Source of the DNA: Phorcus lineatus
Lineage: Eukaryota > Mollusca > Gastropoda > Trochida > Trochidae
Reading direction: 5' to 3'
NCBI GenBank assembly: GCA_921293015.1
Contig: OV121081.1
Location: 23,253,158 to 23,317,157 of the forward strand
Length of the DNA: 64,000 bases
Below the pieces are notes generated by a model that saw only the letters and a program-made list of their open reading frames with translations, had not been told where the DNA came from and searched no databases. Every line of letters begins with the position of its first letter. Position 1 is the stretch's first letter. Both the position numbers and the translations under genes were made by a program. Positions 1 through 14,800 of the stretch are shown here, one piece after another.

Positions 1-330
1 CTGTCTGTCTTCTTCTCTGTCTGTCTCTTCTTCTACTTCTGACTTTCCTCACTGTCTCCCTTCCCTTGTGTCTGTCTTAATCTCTATCTCATTCTGCATC
101 TGTGTGTTTCACTCTCATTATCTCCCATCCAATTTATATTTCTCCTACCCTGCCTCTTTCTCCACTCCTCACCTACTCTCTTCCCCTCAGATTTCTCGCT
201 ATCCTTCTTCCTCCATCTCTTTCTTTCACAAGACCTTTCAACCCCATCTCTCAGCGATAATCTCCACTTATCCCTCTATCTACCCTCCCCTTTGTCCAAT
301 AATGTCTCTCATCTGTCTTCTTACCTCAAA
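1..330 (+). repeat. Pyrimidine-rich (CT) tract
   Basis: The plus strand is almost entirely C and T, with degenerate CTGT, CTCT and TTCT words and very few purines. This is low-complexity sequence. The 111-codon open frame that crosses it (68-403) is Ser/Pro/Ile-rich only because of the base bias and is not a gene. A very similar tract occurs at 24640-25240. Confidence 0.8.
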
Positions 331-2880
331 CATTCTCCCCAATACATCTTCAGTGAACATTCCCTCACAAGCAACAGTCGAGGAACAAACTGGACTAATA
401 TAGTGTACAAGAGGACCCACTTTCATGCAGCACCCTTTAGAGGGACATCGTAACTCACATAATGGGTTAAGGTCCCCTTAGGGTGCTATCATAATGCAAG
501 ATTGCATTATCCAAAACAGCATATATCAGGAATCAATAATTTGATGAAAACTAGGAATATTTACATAACATTGACAGAAAACCTATATTAGATCGAGTAT
601 ACTATATAGATAATATTCCAAAGTGATTTGGTATTATATATCTTTATACCTGTATGTTTCTCACTAGTAACGTTTAGCGATGATAACCAGGGCTATTTAT
701 GTGAAAACAATATTAGAATTCAGTCGTGTATTTGTGTTTCTAATGCTCATAAAAACTAATCCTTTCCCAATTTTTATTAATCTCTCTTCTAATAGTACTT
801 CGACGAAAAGGTAATGGCTTAATAGTCTACTTAAGAGAGATATATTGTTTCACTCAAATTGTCCATTTCAGGCCGAGTATGATTGTGTAGGTATAACGAA
901 GTGTAATGTCGGACGCAGTGACACCCAACTTGTATCATATCCATGTAGATGTGGCGTTATGTACGTTAAGTTGGCAGCCGTGACAGTTTTATAGTCACAC
1001 AGCATAGAATGGCACCCCCGTCTCATAGGCACATCTGTTTGTCCTCGTGATTACACGCTCAGTCTAACTTAGTCATAACGCACTTATAAAGCGTGGAGAT
1101 TTAAATTACAAGATTCTTAATTGTCATTTTCAAACGTAATGGGTGAGGGCAAGATGAAATAATATAGAAGCATAATATGTTTTTTTCAAACTACTTGAAA
1201 ACTAGCTCCTGACACCCCGTCACGACACGCTAATCCATCATCATATACGTTAACGTTGATTAACGACTTACAGGTAAATAGTTTGTATAAGTTATATATT
1301 ATCAAATGTTCAGCAACACATCAGAATAGCTGCAATTTTATATTTTTTGTTAAAAAAGGCAACATGATTGAACAAGGTATGTAGTTAAGTTATAGTTTTC
1401 CCCGTCACACAAAGTAAGGACTTTATAAGGATACAAGCAGAAACTGTGAATTTTGGCATCTACAGAGTTCCCTATGTATTGGTAGGAGTTTATTCAGTGC
1501 ACGACAGCAGAGTGAGTCAGTTTGGATTTCAACTATATTTCAGCCATTAAATACGTAGATGTAAATCACCCAAATTAAAGTGGACAGACCAGGAAGAAAA
1601 GGGGTCAAAAGGATACGGAAAAAGACAGAAAATTCTAAAGACGATACACAGAGCTAAGGTATTTATCAATTGCGACTATTGAGCTTTATGAATGAATAAA
1701 AAAACCCATTTATATCTTCTTAAAAGGAAAAAGAACCATCTCGTTACTGATGAAAGATGTTGTTAGCAAGATGACCCATTTGAACGATTGTATTTTATAA
1801 AACGCGAAACTTGTAATAACGAACATCACGTCTATGATATTATCAGACAAAATAGCAGTTTATGGAGAAGCGAATTAGACAGTGTTAAGAATACCATCAT
1901 CAACGAACCGGTGAGAGTTACAAAATTGACATTGACACTATAAACACAGAAGCATAAACTGTGAAAAATCACGATTCAATAAATGTTTAACGTGATTGAT
2001 CTGATTTTCAAAAAAATATTTCAATTGAAGAGAAATTTAACCTTTAGTATTAAGAAATATTGCTTTGAGGCTGATCAAATAGGCCGCTAGACAGGTGCAG
2101 ACAGGTATAATCAATCAGATCACGGAGACAAGAGCAGAATCCGTCAGTCATAGTCAAGGTTGCAAGCTGTCCCATGGCGGCAGATCACGCCAGTTATCAG
2201 GACTTGCTCGATATCTTCGCACTTCATCATAAACAGTAGCCTTGCACAGAATTTGGCAACAGTCTAGCGGCAATACGTTACGACATGCTCTACACCAGAC
2301 CAGTAGAGCATAACCCTGTAAATATATGACCAAAATCTGCCTAGCTGGTGTGTTAGTTCATCGAACAACTACACATATATACTATTCTACCAAGAGTTGT
2401 CAGAGTCAACGTCTCTTTGCTTTGGATCAAAGGATTTTGTAGCTAAACATTTCTTGACAATTTACAAGCGTAGATATAGATGAAATGTTACAGTGAAACT
2501 TTGATAAAAGAAAGACAATAACTTCTAAAATGTTAATGTATTCAAAGAGCGTTAAATAAAACTGGCTTGAAAAGTGTTAATCTGGTTGAGTTCCTGTAAG
2601 ACATTACTTATCGTATCTTATCCTTTTTACTGATCGTATTGAAATCTTACTATTCTTGTTTATTCCATCTCTAAATGTCGTGTATAGATTTTGAGAATTC
2701 TTGATTATCTGACCATTGCATACTATGATAGACATAAAAAAAGCTTGAAGCATATGTCTGATTGTGTAACAGAATTGACTTATACTAGTCAGTAACTAGT
2801 CTATGAAAGTATACTATTAGATAAATGATGTGGATATTATAAAGCGTTTTCCACATGTACTAATGCATGCTACCTACATT
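331..2880. other. Gene-free AT-rich DNA
   Basis: No open frame of useful length, no clear repeat and no RNA gene was seen. The stretch 2060-2330 is slightly richer in GC but has no coding signal that I can support. Confidence 0.5.
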
Positions 2881-2889
2881 ATGACCCTT

Positions 2890-3117
2890 AGGGAACTGTA
2901 CTTTCAAAGCAGCTACGCGAGAACGTCAAGGTCTGAATATCTTGTTTCCAGGTACCCATGTTAACAGCTGGGTTGATTGAGTGCATTGTGGATGAAGTGC
3001 CTTGCCCAAGGACACAACACTGTACCGGACCCAGGTCACAAATGTTGTGAGTCTCCACCAGCATTCGAACCCGGGCCTTGGGATTGAGAGGACAGCATGC
3101 CAACCATTATACCACCG
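2890..3117 (-). mobile_element. tRNA-derived SINE
   Basis: Read on the minus strand, the head has a perfect RNA polymerase III A box (TGGTATAATGG, 3104-3114) and a near-perfect B box (GGTTCGAATGC, 3061-3071) at tRNA-like spacing. The body follows at lower coordinates. It contains GGGCAAGGCACTTCATCCAC and a TGGGTACCTGG segment, which resemble a SINE central domain shared widely among invertebrates (possibly the domain called Nin; that name is from memory). The element would be transcribed by Pol III and mobilised by a LINE partner. The 3' end and any target duplication are not clear to me, so the left boundary is approximate. The small open frames that overlap it are not genes. Confidence 0.75.
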
Positions 3118-5195
3118 TGTTTCATGCAGTTGTGTAATGGTGATACAAGACAGTTTTCCTGTGTTTTAACACTCGTGCATCAGTTTGTTAGACAGCTCTA
3201 CATCCTTGATACCGACTTTGTGTCGTATTGCAGTGACGGTACGCATCAGTGTCACACCTGTATTTACAGGTACGCCACAGGTATGTGACCCTACAGATGT
3301 TATGACACGAGTCTTGAGTTCGGACACCTGCAACAAGTGTATCTGCTCCTTGTCCATGATGAATGGGTTTATGACAACAGTCACATGTTACAGCTGTGCG
3401 TACATGCATTACTTATGTCAGAAGTAGCCTCTGGCTTCCGCATCAGATATAGTTATGTTATCAGTCATATCGACTGCATTGTGGAAATCATACAAATTAT
3501 AAAAGTCATGATAAATCACATTGTCAAAAACAGTAACATTACTACGAACACAGTTGACAGTGGTTGAGGTAAAAAAACATGACTAAGTCGTTGCAGGGCA
3601 TTTAGAAGTGCCATCCATGGGAAATGAAAGACTTTCGGGGCAACAATTTCTTGATTGTGACATATTGCATCTTAAGGCACACAATGCAATTACCTCATTG
3701 TGAAAAACAATGAATTCAACTCTATTCAACTTGTGCAAATGCATTTGTAATAAATGAACACTTGACCGTGATCTTTCTTGTATACGGTAATTAGTAGATG
3801 AATAAGTTTATGTTTTTACAGGTCAACTTGCCCTACTGCAAGTGCAACATGTCATTGCATATCTAAAGGGTTGACCGATCCACGTATACAGTTTGTACAC
3901 TTTTTGTATACCACTGTGCATCATGGACGTCGAATATGATTTTTTAGACGTAAATTACGGACAGTTTGCTGTGACAATTGCTAACAAATATTAATATGAC
4001 TATTATTATTACAGTAGAGTTATCAAATGTGTCCATTAGTAGTGTTGTGTAGATTATGACCTGACGATGTATGTAAACAAATAGAGACTAGCCAAGGAGC
4101 GACGATCCAACCAATGTTAAGACAACACATGTACTCTAAACGCAAACAACTTAATTAAGCACCCCTATTTTGGAAATTGAAATGCCGCGCTCTTGGAATG
4201 TTATGATAAATGAAACGAAACGACGACTCCAAATAAAACTATTGCTTTTTTATTGGCTTTTTTTATTAAAACGAAAATCCACCATATGCAAAATTATTGA
4301 AAATATATAGACAATGTGGTAGTATTAAATTTCCACCAAAATAACTATTGTCCTTGGGGTACAACTACATAATAAACATTGGAATTCATTTATTGTTAAA
4401 AAATCATTTTGGCTACCAAATTGACATTCATGGTAAAAAATCTTTTATAATGCTTTACATGATGCTAGCCAAGCATTGAACTTTCAGCCCTTTCTCAGCA
4501 ACAATTGAGAAAGGGCCTAAAATCTTAAAATCTGTGATTAAATTTGAAATTTCTTTCAACTTGTTTTACCTATCACCTCCTTCCCGCCATTATCATTAAT
4601 TTGCCGATTTAAAGATTAATTATTGGGCGGTTTTCAAGATTCATAGTGCCTTAATGACTAACCTTTTTAAAAAATCCAGTTACTAAAGTATAATCATTTC
4701 ACTTGAAACAATGTAACGAATCTCGGTTCAGCAGCAAACATTGGCTATATTTTCTATTACAAGAACTATTACAAAAGCGGTTTTAACTCCAAAATACAAA
4801 AGTAGTTATCCAAAAGACAGCGAACCATTAGAAGAGTGACGTGTTCGTTTTTTCACTGCTAGATGACTGTCTTATTTCACTAATCGTTTGACTGACAAGT
4901 TGTTTTGTTTCGTATCAGAACCATTTTGCTATTAAAAACCGGGTCTGCTGAAACAGATCCCTTTTGTAAATTTCGGTTACATGTCACTTCGAATGTTCAC
5001 AAGTGATAAAATGAGCAAAGTGACAATTCAAAAGCTTCTTTATGATTGATGTCTATTGGAGAGAAAAAAAACTAATGTCAAACATCGTGAATACATTATA
5101 TACATAAGGAACAAAGTTAAGCACCCCCAAGTTTTTCACCAGTAAGTTTTGTCTGAGAATAAAGAGTAAGCTCTTCCTGGTGCGCTTCAGCCAGC
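3118..5195. other. Gene-free AT-rich DNA
   Basis: Several overlapping frames of 60-80 codons at 3097-3567 occur on both strands without splice or codon signals and are dismissed as chance. The rest is AT-rich with no recognised feature. Confidence 0.45.
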
Positions 5196-5199
5196 GATC

Positions 5200-5995
5200 G
5201 TCTTGTTGACTACACTTCGCTCCAATCACGTTTTATTTGTCTACACTGAGCTCCAGTGGTATATTTTTAATTAGGTACTCTCCAATCACATATGGTTTAT
5301 TGATTAAACTGAACACCAATGATATACATATGTTTACTGACTACACTGCGCTTTAATGACATAGTTTATTGGCTACACTGATCCCAGACACACATGTTTA
5401 CTGACTACACTGCGCTTTAATGACATAGTTTATTGGCTACACTGATCTCAGACACATATGTTTACTGACTTCACTACGCTTCAAAGACATGTTTTATTGG
5501 CTACACTGATCTCAGACACATGTTTTACTGACTACACTGCGCTTCAATGACATGTTTTACTGACTACACTGATCTCAGACATATGTTTTACTGAATACAC
5601 TGCGCTTCAATGACAAGTTTCATTGGCTACACTGATCTCAGACACATGTTTACTGACTACACTGAGCTTCAATAAAAAGGTTTTATTGGTTACACTGATC
5701 TCAGACACTTATGTTAACTGACTACACTGCGCTTCAATGACATGGTTTATTGGCTACACTGATCTCAAACACATATGTTTACTGACTACACTGTCCTTCA
5801 GTGACATGTATTTTTGGCTGCACTGATTTCCAATGATATATTTTCATTTGCTACACTGCGCCCAAATCACATACATATTATTTTCTACCATAGGCTCAAG
5901 TTACATATGTTTTCATAAACTACATGTGCTCCAATGACATATATGTGATTGACTACACTTGCTCCAATAACAAATGCTTAATGTCTACACCTCGC
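5200..5995 (+). repeat. Tandem array of 63-64-bp dimeric units
   Basis: About twelve imperfect dimers are seen. Each is made of two related 31-32-bp monomers, one containing CTACACTGCGCTTCAATGAC and the other CTACACTGATCTCAGACACA, joined by a TTTATTGG or TTTACTGA linker. Monomer starts at 5532, 5564 and 5595 show the spacing directly. The flanking copies (5200-5340 and 5820-5995) are diverged, and the middle ones are well homogenised. There is no coding potential. Confidence 0.9.
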
Positions 5996-6002
5996 GTCAG
6001 GT

Positions 6003-6275
6003 AACCTATGTCATCTTAGTTCTGAGAATGTTTTCTATAACGTGCAACATAATAGGATGAAACCTATGTCATCTTAGTTCTGAGACTGTTTTCTATAACG
6101 TGCAACATAATTGGATGGAACCTATGTCATCTTATTTCCGAGACTGTTTTCTATAACGAGCAACATGACTGGAAGGAACCTATGTCATCTTATTTCCGAG
6201 ACTGTTTTTTATAACGAGCAATATAATTGGATGGAACCTGTCATCTTAGTTCTGAGACTGTTTCGTATAACGAAT
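6003..6275 (+). repeat. 58-bp tandem repeat, about five copies
   Basis: Units start at 6003, 6061, 6119, 6177 and 6235, each exactly 58 bp apart and each beginning AACCT followed by a TCATCTTA core and TTTTCTATAACG. The last copy is truncated. The unit is unrelated in sequence to the 63-64-bp array it abuts. Confidence 0.92.
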
Positions 6276-9200
6276 CCGAGGCTGTGATTAAAATGTCCTA
6301 CATGTATGGCGTAATAAAATATCCATCTCTAAAAAATCTGGAGAGAGATGAAGGATTGTTGACATGTATGCTAAATTAATCTTATCGCTGTATGTTTAAC
6401 ATATATAATGTAAACTTACAAAAAACAGGAACGTCATAACACAAGGAAGGATACAAGAGGAAAGATACGCTATCAGTCCTTGAAACCAACAGTAGTTGAC
6501 TGTCGTAATGGTCAACGTCTATGCATTTAAACCCTATCAATCACCCAATGGTTACATAATGACAGGGTGCTCCTATTATTTAGCTTCCTCATAATGGTCC
6601 TCCCTTGGAGAAAAGGCGCAATAAACACAGGCTGAACATGACAGGTTCGCATCACACCTTTATCATTTGGTGATTTATAACATAATTAACCCTTAAAAGG
6701 CCGAGGGACAGTAAGTGAGAGACATAATGAAGTACGGACATCAAAGAGTTAAAGCAACAGAGGCACCAGGTAAGTGATATCCAGAAGCTCACGTCATGTG
6801 ACTACTTCAGAGAAGGTACCACCAAATGATATACGAGAACAGAACTTCTGAATTGCTATGAATTGATTCAATAAAATGCTTCTATGCGATTCAGAACGAT
6901 CAGGGTGGAACGTGTTTGTCCGAAAAGGTCAGAGGGGTCAGTCTTCACTGTGATAAACAGGGCGGAACGTGTCCCCTTATGCAAGCCATAGAACGATGTA
7001 AACATGTCGATCTCGTGTGACATAAAATTAGCCACATGTATACATGTTCACGGGCGACATGAATCAGCTACATATATACAAGTTCAGGGGCGACGTGAGT
7101 CATTAAGACTGCAGTTTAATGCTACAACTAATTGATTACAGTAACTCGTGAGAAAGTAGAGACCTCATGCATCATATGACTGGATTGAATTTCTAAATTT
7201 CGCAAGCGTTTATATGAATTTTAAAGTCAAATGTGTTCTTGAATAATTTACCAGTCGACTTAAGCGTAGACGTGGGATAAAAGTTCTTTTGGTAACTATT
7301 GCGATTTTTTTCTTCATATTCAAATGATTTTGAATTTTTCTTTGAACATGATTGTAATTCCTGTATATGAGTTATGCGTAATGTCACAATGCTTCAATGA
7401 AAACACATTTAAATATCGCAAAACCTATAAACAATAATTATACAACAGTGACGTCAACTGAAGTCTTTTGTATCTGGTACGTAAATTACAGAGTATAAAA
7501 ATACTCTCAGCTATACGGTGTAGACGAAAGTAAGAAAAGAGCCATAGGGCAAACATGTTTTTATTGACATACAAAAACCGTGTTTGCTTGTCACCGCTTT
7601 CCCTATCTCTCAGTTATCTGCCCTTGGGCTTACTGTCAATTACTGTATGATAAAAAGATCAAATTCAAAAAATAAAATGTAAAAGTAGCTGAATTCCCCA
7701 AAATTGATTGTGTTCCGGAAACGAATGGGAACGCCAGCACGGACGCGGTCGCGGACGGGAAATCAGCCAAAACCAATATGGTCCCCGACCCTTCGTGGGG
7801 AGATATAGTACATCTAATGATGCAGGTGTGATATCTTGACCTGATATGTTACGTTTGGACACCTGGGTTGCAGTAGGTGAACCTGAAGAACAGGACATCT
7901 TGAGCATACGACAAAGGATACTTCTTGTGATACTGAATAGTAATCTTTGTGAAAAATGCACTTGTGAGATATGAAGCTGGGGGAATGATTTTGGGCAATA
8001 TGACCAAGGCTGAACCTGTACGACACAGATGTTGCGTGTACAGCTTTATTTAACTTTTGGTTGATAAATAGTTATAAACTACCTGGGGGAAACTTCTTTT
8101 AAGATTTCTAAATGGTTCGTGTTTAAACTAACCAAAACAGAGGTAAAAAAAACGAACTTCAGTATTCTTACGTCAAGGTTGATGGCTACACATGAATGAA
8201 ATATAAATGAGGATTGAAATAAACATATAAGCAAACTTAGAGGATTCACTCTAGAAAACCAATCGATATCAGTTGCTTATAAATGTATAGTAACATAGAA
8301 CCAGCACTAACTATTACCTGCTAAGTAAACCTGCGATTACTACATCGTCATAATTACTTAATGGCACAGGGGTCACAGATCGACAATCCCTTTCTATTTA
8401 TAACGTTTCTGATCGATAACATAACCACAACAGATCAACTGTAGATCAGTGAACCGCAGGAATGGTAAAACCACACAAACAACTACTGGCATGCCAAGAG
8501 AAAAGTAGAACGCGTTATCTGCATCAGCTACTGCTATCATTTGATTAAGGTTGAGTTTATATTTTCAAATGTTGGATTGGTATAAATTAAGCCGAATACA
8601 CAGATGTACATATTCTTTAATCGGGATGCGACTAACTAAGATGCAAAGTTCCTATGAATGGCTATTGTCATTGTAAATTCTTGAAAGGATATGTCACCGT
8701 GAACTGGTGAGATGTACAGGTGTATTTGGTTATGGGCGGAATATGACAGGTGAGGTGACACCTGAACTGCCCATAGCTTGGGGCTACATACCTGAGATAG
8801 CAGCGTTCAGGTGGAAGCGGGGGATGATTATATAACAAACAATACAGCCAACTGTCTGGGGTGAGAGAAGAACAGTTCTTGGACAGAGCGTGGTGGCAGA
8901 ATAGAAATTCTGGGCCAGGTAATTGGGACTATGTAAACATGATACAAGACAGAGTTGTAGATGAAAACTTATGTATCTATAATAACACTGTCTTATATCA
9001 TCCACCTGAAGAAGGGACAGGAACTAGCCAAGGAACGTTTCTATCATGATATAGCCAAGGAAACCTTATAACAACTTGTAAGCGGCAATCAACGATGAAA
9101 ACGGCCCTTCTTATCAATACCTGTCAATGAGAGAAATAACTAATATAAAAAACAAAAACAATGTTTTCCTTTTCTTTTTGATACAACACATAAACTTTCA

Positions 9201-11660
9201 ACTAAGGAGGATTCTGAAAACTGATCATGAGTTATTGATTATCCATTGGAATAAAACGCTCCTGCAAAAATGTATGCTCATATCCTTATTGTAACATATA
9301 TACATTCAATTTACGTAAGAACCATATTATTCAAAATTCTTTCCACAATTTATTCCGTATGGCAGAGTCAAATGTAACTTTCTCATGTATAGAAGACAAT
9401 AATTAAAAATGATATAAAGTCATATACCACATCTTCGATCATATGACGAGCATGTTTAAATATGCATGGTTTGGTCCATATTGATTTATAAGCCAGCAGG
9501 CAGGGAATATACTGAGCCTTAAAGGGGCGTAACGACCACTACAACCCCCTTGTGTAAGTGCTCATTGACTCATTAACTGAGCATTTTAAGGGCCATTCCT
9601 CCGTGGGGTTTCTTTTATGGGGAAGCTGAGGAACCCCAAGTTAACTTATATTTATGTTTATCGCGACATGCTATAAATTCACGGGACAAAGGAGATTTAC
9701 ATACATCCTTAACCTTTGACCTTTAGAAGAATTCACTAAAAACGATCCGTGACCCCGGTTTGTCAAGATTCTTGACTCTCGGCAGATATTAAATATTTGG
9801 GTTTATGAGAAATGAGGGGGCTTTGTCTCTTCCATTCACTGCTTCAATACTGCATTGTCAACCTGACCGGCTACTGCGGAATGATAACGAAATTCAACAA
9901 CGACAGGACACAAAATAACATTTCTTCAAGACCAAGACTAAACAATCTGCTATTATCGTCTCACCAACTTGTGTAAAGTAACTTGAGAAAATTTTGAAAT
10001 ATTATGTCAAGACACTCCGTTATTCGTCTTCAATAAATCTCGTTCAAGAATGTTGTCAGTGGTAAAAATTTGACTTGTAAAATCTTATTTTGTCATAGCA
10101 TATTGCTGGTAAATGGGATTGCGTAATTTCAAATAAGTTTGAATAATGTATGTATTAAAGACAGAATAACTATAAACCTATTACTGAAAATAAAATACTG
10201 CATCTTATAACAGTACTTTCATCACAAAAGTAAATAGGGATAGGAATAAGTTTGTGCTATTCGTCACTATAGCGAACAAAAGAGAAAGGCTAAAACAAAT
10301 GGTGAATGAAGTTTGCATACTGTCTTCCCCGTGAAGTTGAGCTACACAGCGACTTCATTTTGATGTGATGATCGAGAAGTGGCAGTCTGGTTTTGGGGAG
10401 TTACCAAATGGTGACCTATATTGCCCATAATTCTTTACATATATTTTAATAATCATAAAATAAAACTTTCCAACAAAGCTCTTCGAGGATATAGTCCTTC
10501 GAAGGAAAATGCAGTTTTGGAATTTTTTTTACCAAAAGCCACCACTTCCGTAGATGGGTAATACCCATGCAAAGTTTCATATGATAGATTGAGTTTGGTT
10601 CGGAATTGAAGCCATCTGTGTACAGAGGTAAATTTAACCTGTTTCCATGGACACGAAACACCGAAACACCGAAATAATAAAAAAAGCACTACTTTAATAG
10701 GTTGGTAACATACATGCCAAATATGATAGCAGCTATTCTTTTACCAAATCCAAATTCACGTCATTTAAATTTCAAAATTGTTATACACCAAAGGCACCGG
10801 GTCAATAGACTCTGTAAGATGGGCGATGTTCGTCTCACCAAAGTCATTGAACGACTCTGTAGAGACAGGAGGTCTGAACAATCTTGGTATATGATTCCTG
10901 TACATATAGATATAGAGATATTTGTAAGTTTATTTGGAGACAAATGTTGTTGCTTGTAGTATTTTAGTGCTACTTAATGTATAACAACATCTATCACAGT
11001 CAAAATTGAAAATAAAATTACACATTGTAAAGAATGTAAAATGTCAATACGAACAACTGATGGCTTGTTCACCAACTGAAGTAGCAGTGACAGTAAGCAT
11101 TCCCGAGTGGTACTGTTCAAAGTAAGGACGCTAATGTTCACTTAACGTATCCACCATCGGAATTTTAAAAGTTAAAGATGAAAAGAAGAAATATATGACA
11201 AAGTAAGTGAGGTGGAAACATTATTCATACACATTTGGATTCAAACCCGACTCGTGTTGACGACACAAGGTTGTATCAGGAACTTGCATCATGTATTGCT
11301 CTGCCGAATGTGTGAGTGAACAAAGTTTTCAGAATCAGAGTTGTGGCGATATATCACAGTATCGATGGGCGTAATACTTACTCTGACGAAATGCATATCG
11401 TAATACCTATTTTGCATTGTGATACGTGCGGTTGACTTAGAAATTGTTTATTTTATCTAGAATTCAAGATGTTTGCTTAAAGTTAAACTGCAAAAGAACT
11501 TCGTGATGTGTTTCTAATCAAATAGTAACGAAATGACATATCGAGATGTCTGTCGCAAAATGCCTGTACCGTAATAAAGAGAAATCCAGTATAATTACCC
11601 TACTGTCAACTTTTGAAGAGAGAAATGATGTGTGAATTTAACTTAACTTATAAATATATA
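6276..11660. other. Gene-free AT-rich DNA
   Basis: No gene is supported. A TATATAA at 8829-8836, with a CAG/GTAATT donor-like site at about 8918, was considered as a promoter plus first exon, but the interval has no ATG. Frames at 7665-7961, 10446-10689 and 10702-10959 have no recognisable domain. The sequence around 10540-10720 looks like an old interspersed repeat, which I cannot confirm from this window. Confidence 0.45.
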
Positions 11661-11668
11661 TATGTCTG

Positions 11669-11818
11669 AGGCTATTTTTAGATTTCATTGGAAAACCTTT
11701 ATTTATCATCTATCGGTCATTTTGGCGTGAACAATTGAAATGTATTGAACTCATGTGGCATTTAAGTTCCTATCAAAGCAAAACAATATTTCACGAAAAT
11801 TACGGAGTGGTTTTTTAA
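11669..11818 (+). mobile_element. 3' end of TTAA-flanked MITE (copy C)
   Basis: This is a diverged, 5'-truncated relative of the full element at 30467-30935. It matches the last ~150 bp in order: the GGCT..TTTTTAGATTT..GGAAAACC segment, the CATTTAAGTTCC segment, and the terminal ACGGAGTGG. It ends at a conserved TTAA (11815-11818). Confidence 0.65.
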
Positions 11819-14800
11819 CGTTTGAATAGAGAAATATTTGATATTGACAGAAATTCAAAAGCACCACATGTGAAAATGAGAATTGTACCTTCCTGTTCCT
11901 TCGTTCAAATCGCTTTTATTTTCTTTGTTTGAACACAAACAAATGACCAAAAACAATGATCGATGTTAGTTAATCTCAGGACATGACTTACAGGTAGTCT
12001 ATAATCACATTTAACGGTAATCTACGTTTACACACACAGCGTACAACCACATACAATCACTCAATGGTACTGTTGAACACGGGGTTTAATGTATGTCAGA
12101 AGTACACAAACGGCCCTATAATGATACTCATTTCTTGTGATCTGAATGAAAGGCCAAGTGTTACACTAGTTTCACGAGATGCCACAACTTGTTTGTTCTG
12201 CTACCGTCTCTATTCCAAGGCAAGCATGCATTTACATACACAGACACACATTTGGCCCTGATATTCTACATATATCGTATTTCAACAGCGGTGTTAGTCC
12301 CCAAGCCTATACCAACAAATGACCCCTGACCTTGAAAATGACCGCAATGCAATGTCCAGCTCCCCGTGTGTCAACATACTATACCGCACCGTCTCTAGTT
12401 AGTTCATGTGTTGTCTCGGACAACAAACCCTCATTCTTCCCGTGACAATGGCTGATTTCGGCCACTTCCCAATTGCTGTGTCAATAAGACTTGAAATACC
12501 AATACTCGTTCTATTCGAGGCAGTAGCCAACAACGTAGAAGCGAATTTGGTTGAGAAGACGTCTCTCTTTTACTAAAATCGTGTTAAATGTCAATCAAAT
12601 GATCTATTCAATACGATGTCAAAAGTAGAATTTACAGAAATCTAGATATGAATAGGATTCGCCTATTATGAACAGTTTTAGAGGCAGTACAATAAACCTG
12701 TTCTGCTGTAAGCTAATGTTATTTCACTAATGGGCAAATAAGTATTATTTCCCCGTTAGCTATTCTGTTAAAAATCATAATGTTTATTACACTTTTACGT
12801 TTAAGGACAGTGCATTCAGGGAACATAAAATATACATTGAAAATAGAACTACCAAAGGTATTGCAAAGGCCGATACAATAACAAAATCTTGTGTTAAGAG
12901 GGAATGAACACACAGAGACCTTTTGAGCTAATATCACATCACACGAACAGCGCTTTCTTCCTCCTGACAATGGTTTCTTAGAGCAACCTTCACTTATGTT
13001 ATGTTGAACCTAGATTTTTACATTGATATGATCCTTGTTTCAGTAAAGGAAAACGATATGGTTTTGTTGTGACAACATTTGTGAGAATGCAATGTTGATA
13101 CGAACCTATGGGCAATGGTAGGGTGGAGGTAAATACATTGCATTTTGTTGACGAGACGCGCAACACAAAAACATATTTATGAGCGTATATGTACTTTTAG
13201 ATTTACATACATTCAACCAGAGCATCTTATATAACACCTGGAAAATAATGTTTTTACACTGACTGTCGTGAAAAGCAATATTGATTTTCTATTGATGTGG
13301 ATTGAATTCTTAGTAAAGTGTTTGTTTCTGGTTCAAACATGCCTGGAGTTATAAAAAACCAAAAGAACTATCTGATAAGTACCAAAAATATTAATTTCTT
13401 GGACGTAAACCTTCTAAAACAGCAAAATGTCATTGTCGAAAAACTTTTAATGTAACAGAAATGTTTGATCAGTTGAGATTGATGTCGACATATGATGACT
13501 TCAACGGATTACTGAAGACGCACAAAACCAAGAAGGAAAGTCAGTATGTGGTGTAATGGTTGTTGCAATACGTCTCTTCACTATTGAACAAGTCGATGGG
13601 CCGTGTGCGAGGCCACTGGTTCCATTTCGTTGTGGTAATGCATTTTGCAGAAGAGACACAAGTATAAATGAGAACCCTCTTATCTACAGATGTGTTGCAG
13701 AGAAACATAGGGGGAAATCAACAAATAAATGGTGTTAAAATACTTTCTTCTATAGGTATATAATGTTTTGTGAGTGAAAATACAACTCTTTGTTCATAGA
13801 GTGGAAGGAATAGGATGGAATGGATAGTGATGTTAAGTAGCTGCATCTGAGGGAGATCAAAAGGTCTCTTCAATTTTTACACTTATTTTGTTAAAGACTG
13901 TAGCTTGCAACAAGTCATCCGATGTTAACTGTTTTCACATGAATTGTTTTTGAATGTTATGGTATTAGTTGTCATCACATTTCTGGAGAATTGTAATTAT
14001 ATACAAACAAATTGTTCCTTTTAAGACAATAAAGATGATGTTATCTTATTCAGCTCCGTATACCTTGTATATCACGAGAGCAACTTCAACTATGTCTGTT
14101 TTGAAATATAGTATCGTTTTTACCTGACCTTTAATAGATAACGCACGAGGCCAACAACCTTGTGAATTCTGTGTATACGTTCATCTAGATTAAAATTCAT
14201 ACCAAACTTTCATTACTGAAATAAAACCCGGAAGTGAATTGAAATTCCTCGAGAGGAGCTACTGCTAGAGATATCACACCAATATTGAGGCCATATGAGT
14301 TGTTTCGTGACGTAACTTAAAGAACTTTTTGGGGGAATAGAAGCTACTAAAATATGCTAGAGAAAAGTTTTGTATGTCAAAAAAGTATTGAAACATAAAG
14401 TTGGTTTCTGAGTTGCCTATAACTAAAAGTATTTCTTAAACATCTTTGCAACCTAATTCTCATAAAGAATATATCACCTGACAGATATTGCCAAAGATAT
14501 TTTCGCTGCCTCTAGCAAAATTCAAGGTCTTGCAGTAAAAGCAACGTGTCAAAAATGTGAGATTAAGAGTTTTGTAATATATTTCGAATCAGCATACGGA
14601 TGTCTATTTATGAAATATGTAATCAAAAGTTATTTTTTATGTCATATCATTTCAAACACGCTGAAGTCAAACTGACAAAAAGAGTTATCTAACGAGTAGG
14701 TGGTACAGTGAATCGAACAAAGTTGAGTGTAGGGTTAACGTGGGAATCTTACGTGGCAGGTGACATAATTACCACACTCGTGGTAATGTAATCTCATTGA

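Noticed and set aside
7665..7961. 98-codon minus-strand frame with a Trp/Pro/Arg-rich middle
   Set aside because: There is some protein-like character (YLPTKGRGPYWFW) but no family, acceptor or donor pair could be defined.
8784..9049. TATATAA box followed by a possible exon with CAG/GTAATT donor
   Set aside because: No ATG lies between the box and the donor, and the frames on either strand are not protein-like. A non-coding first exon cannot be excluded but is not supported.
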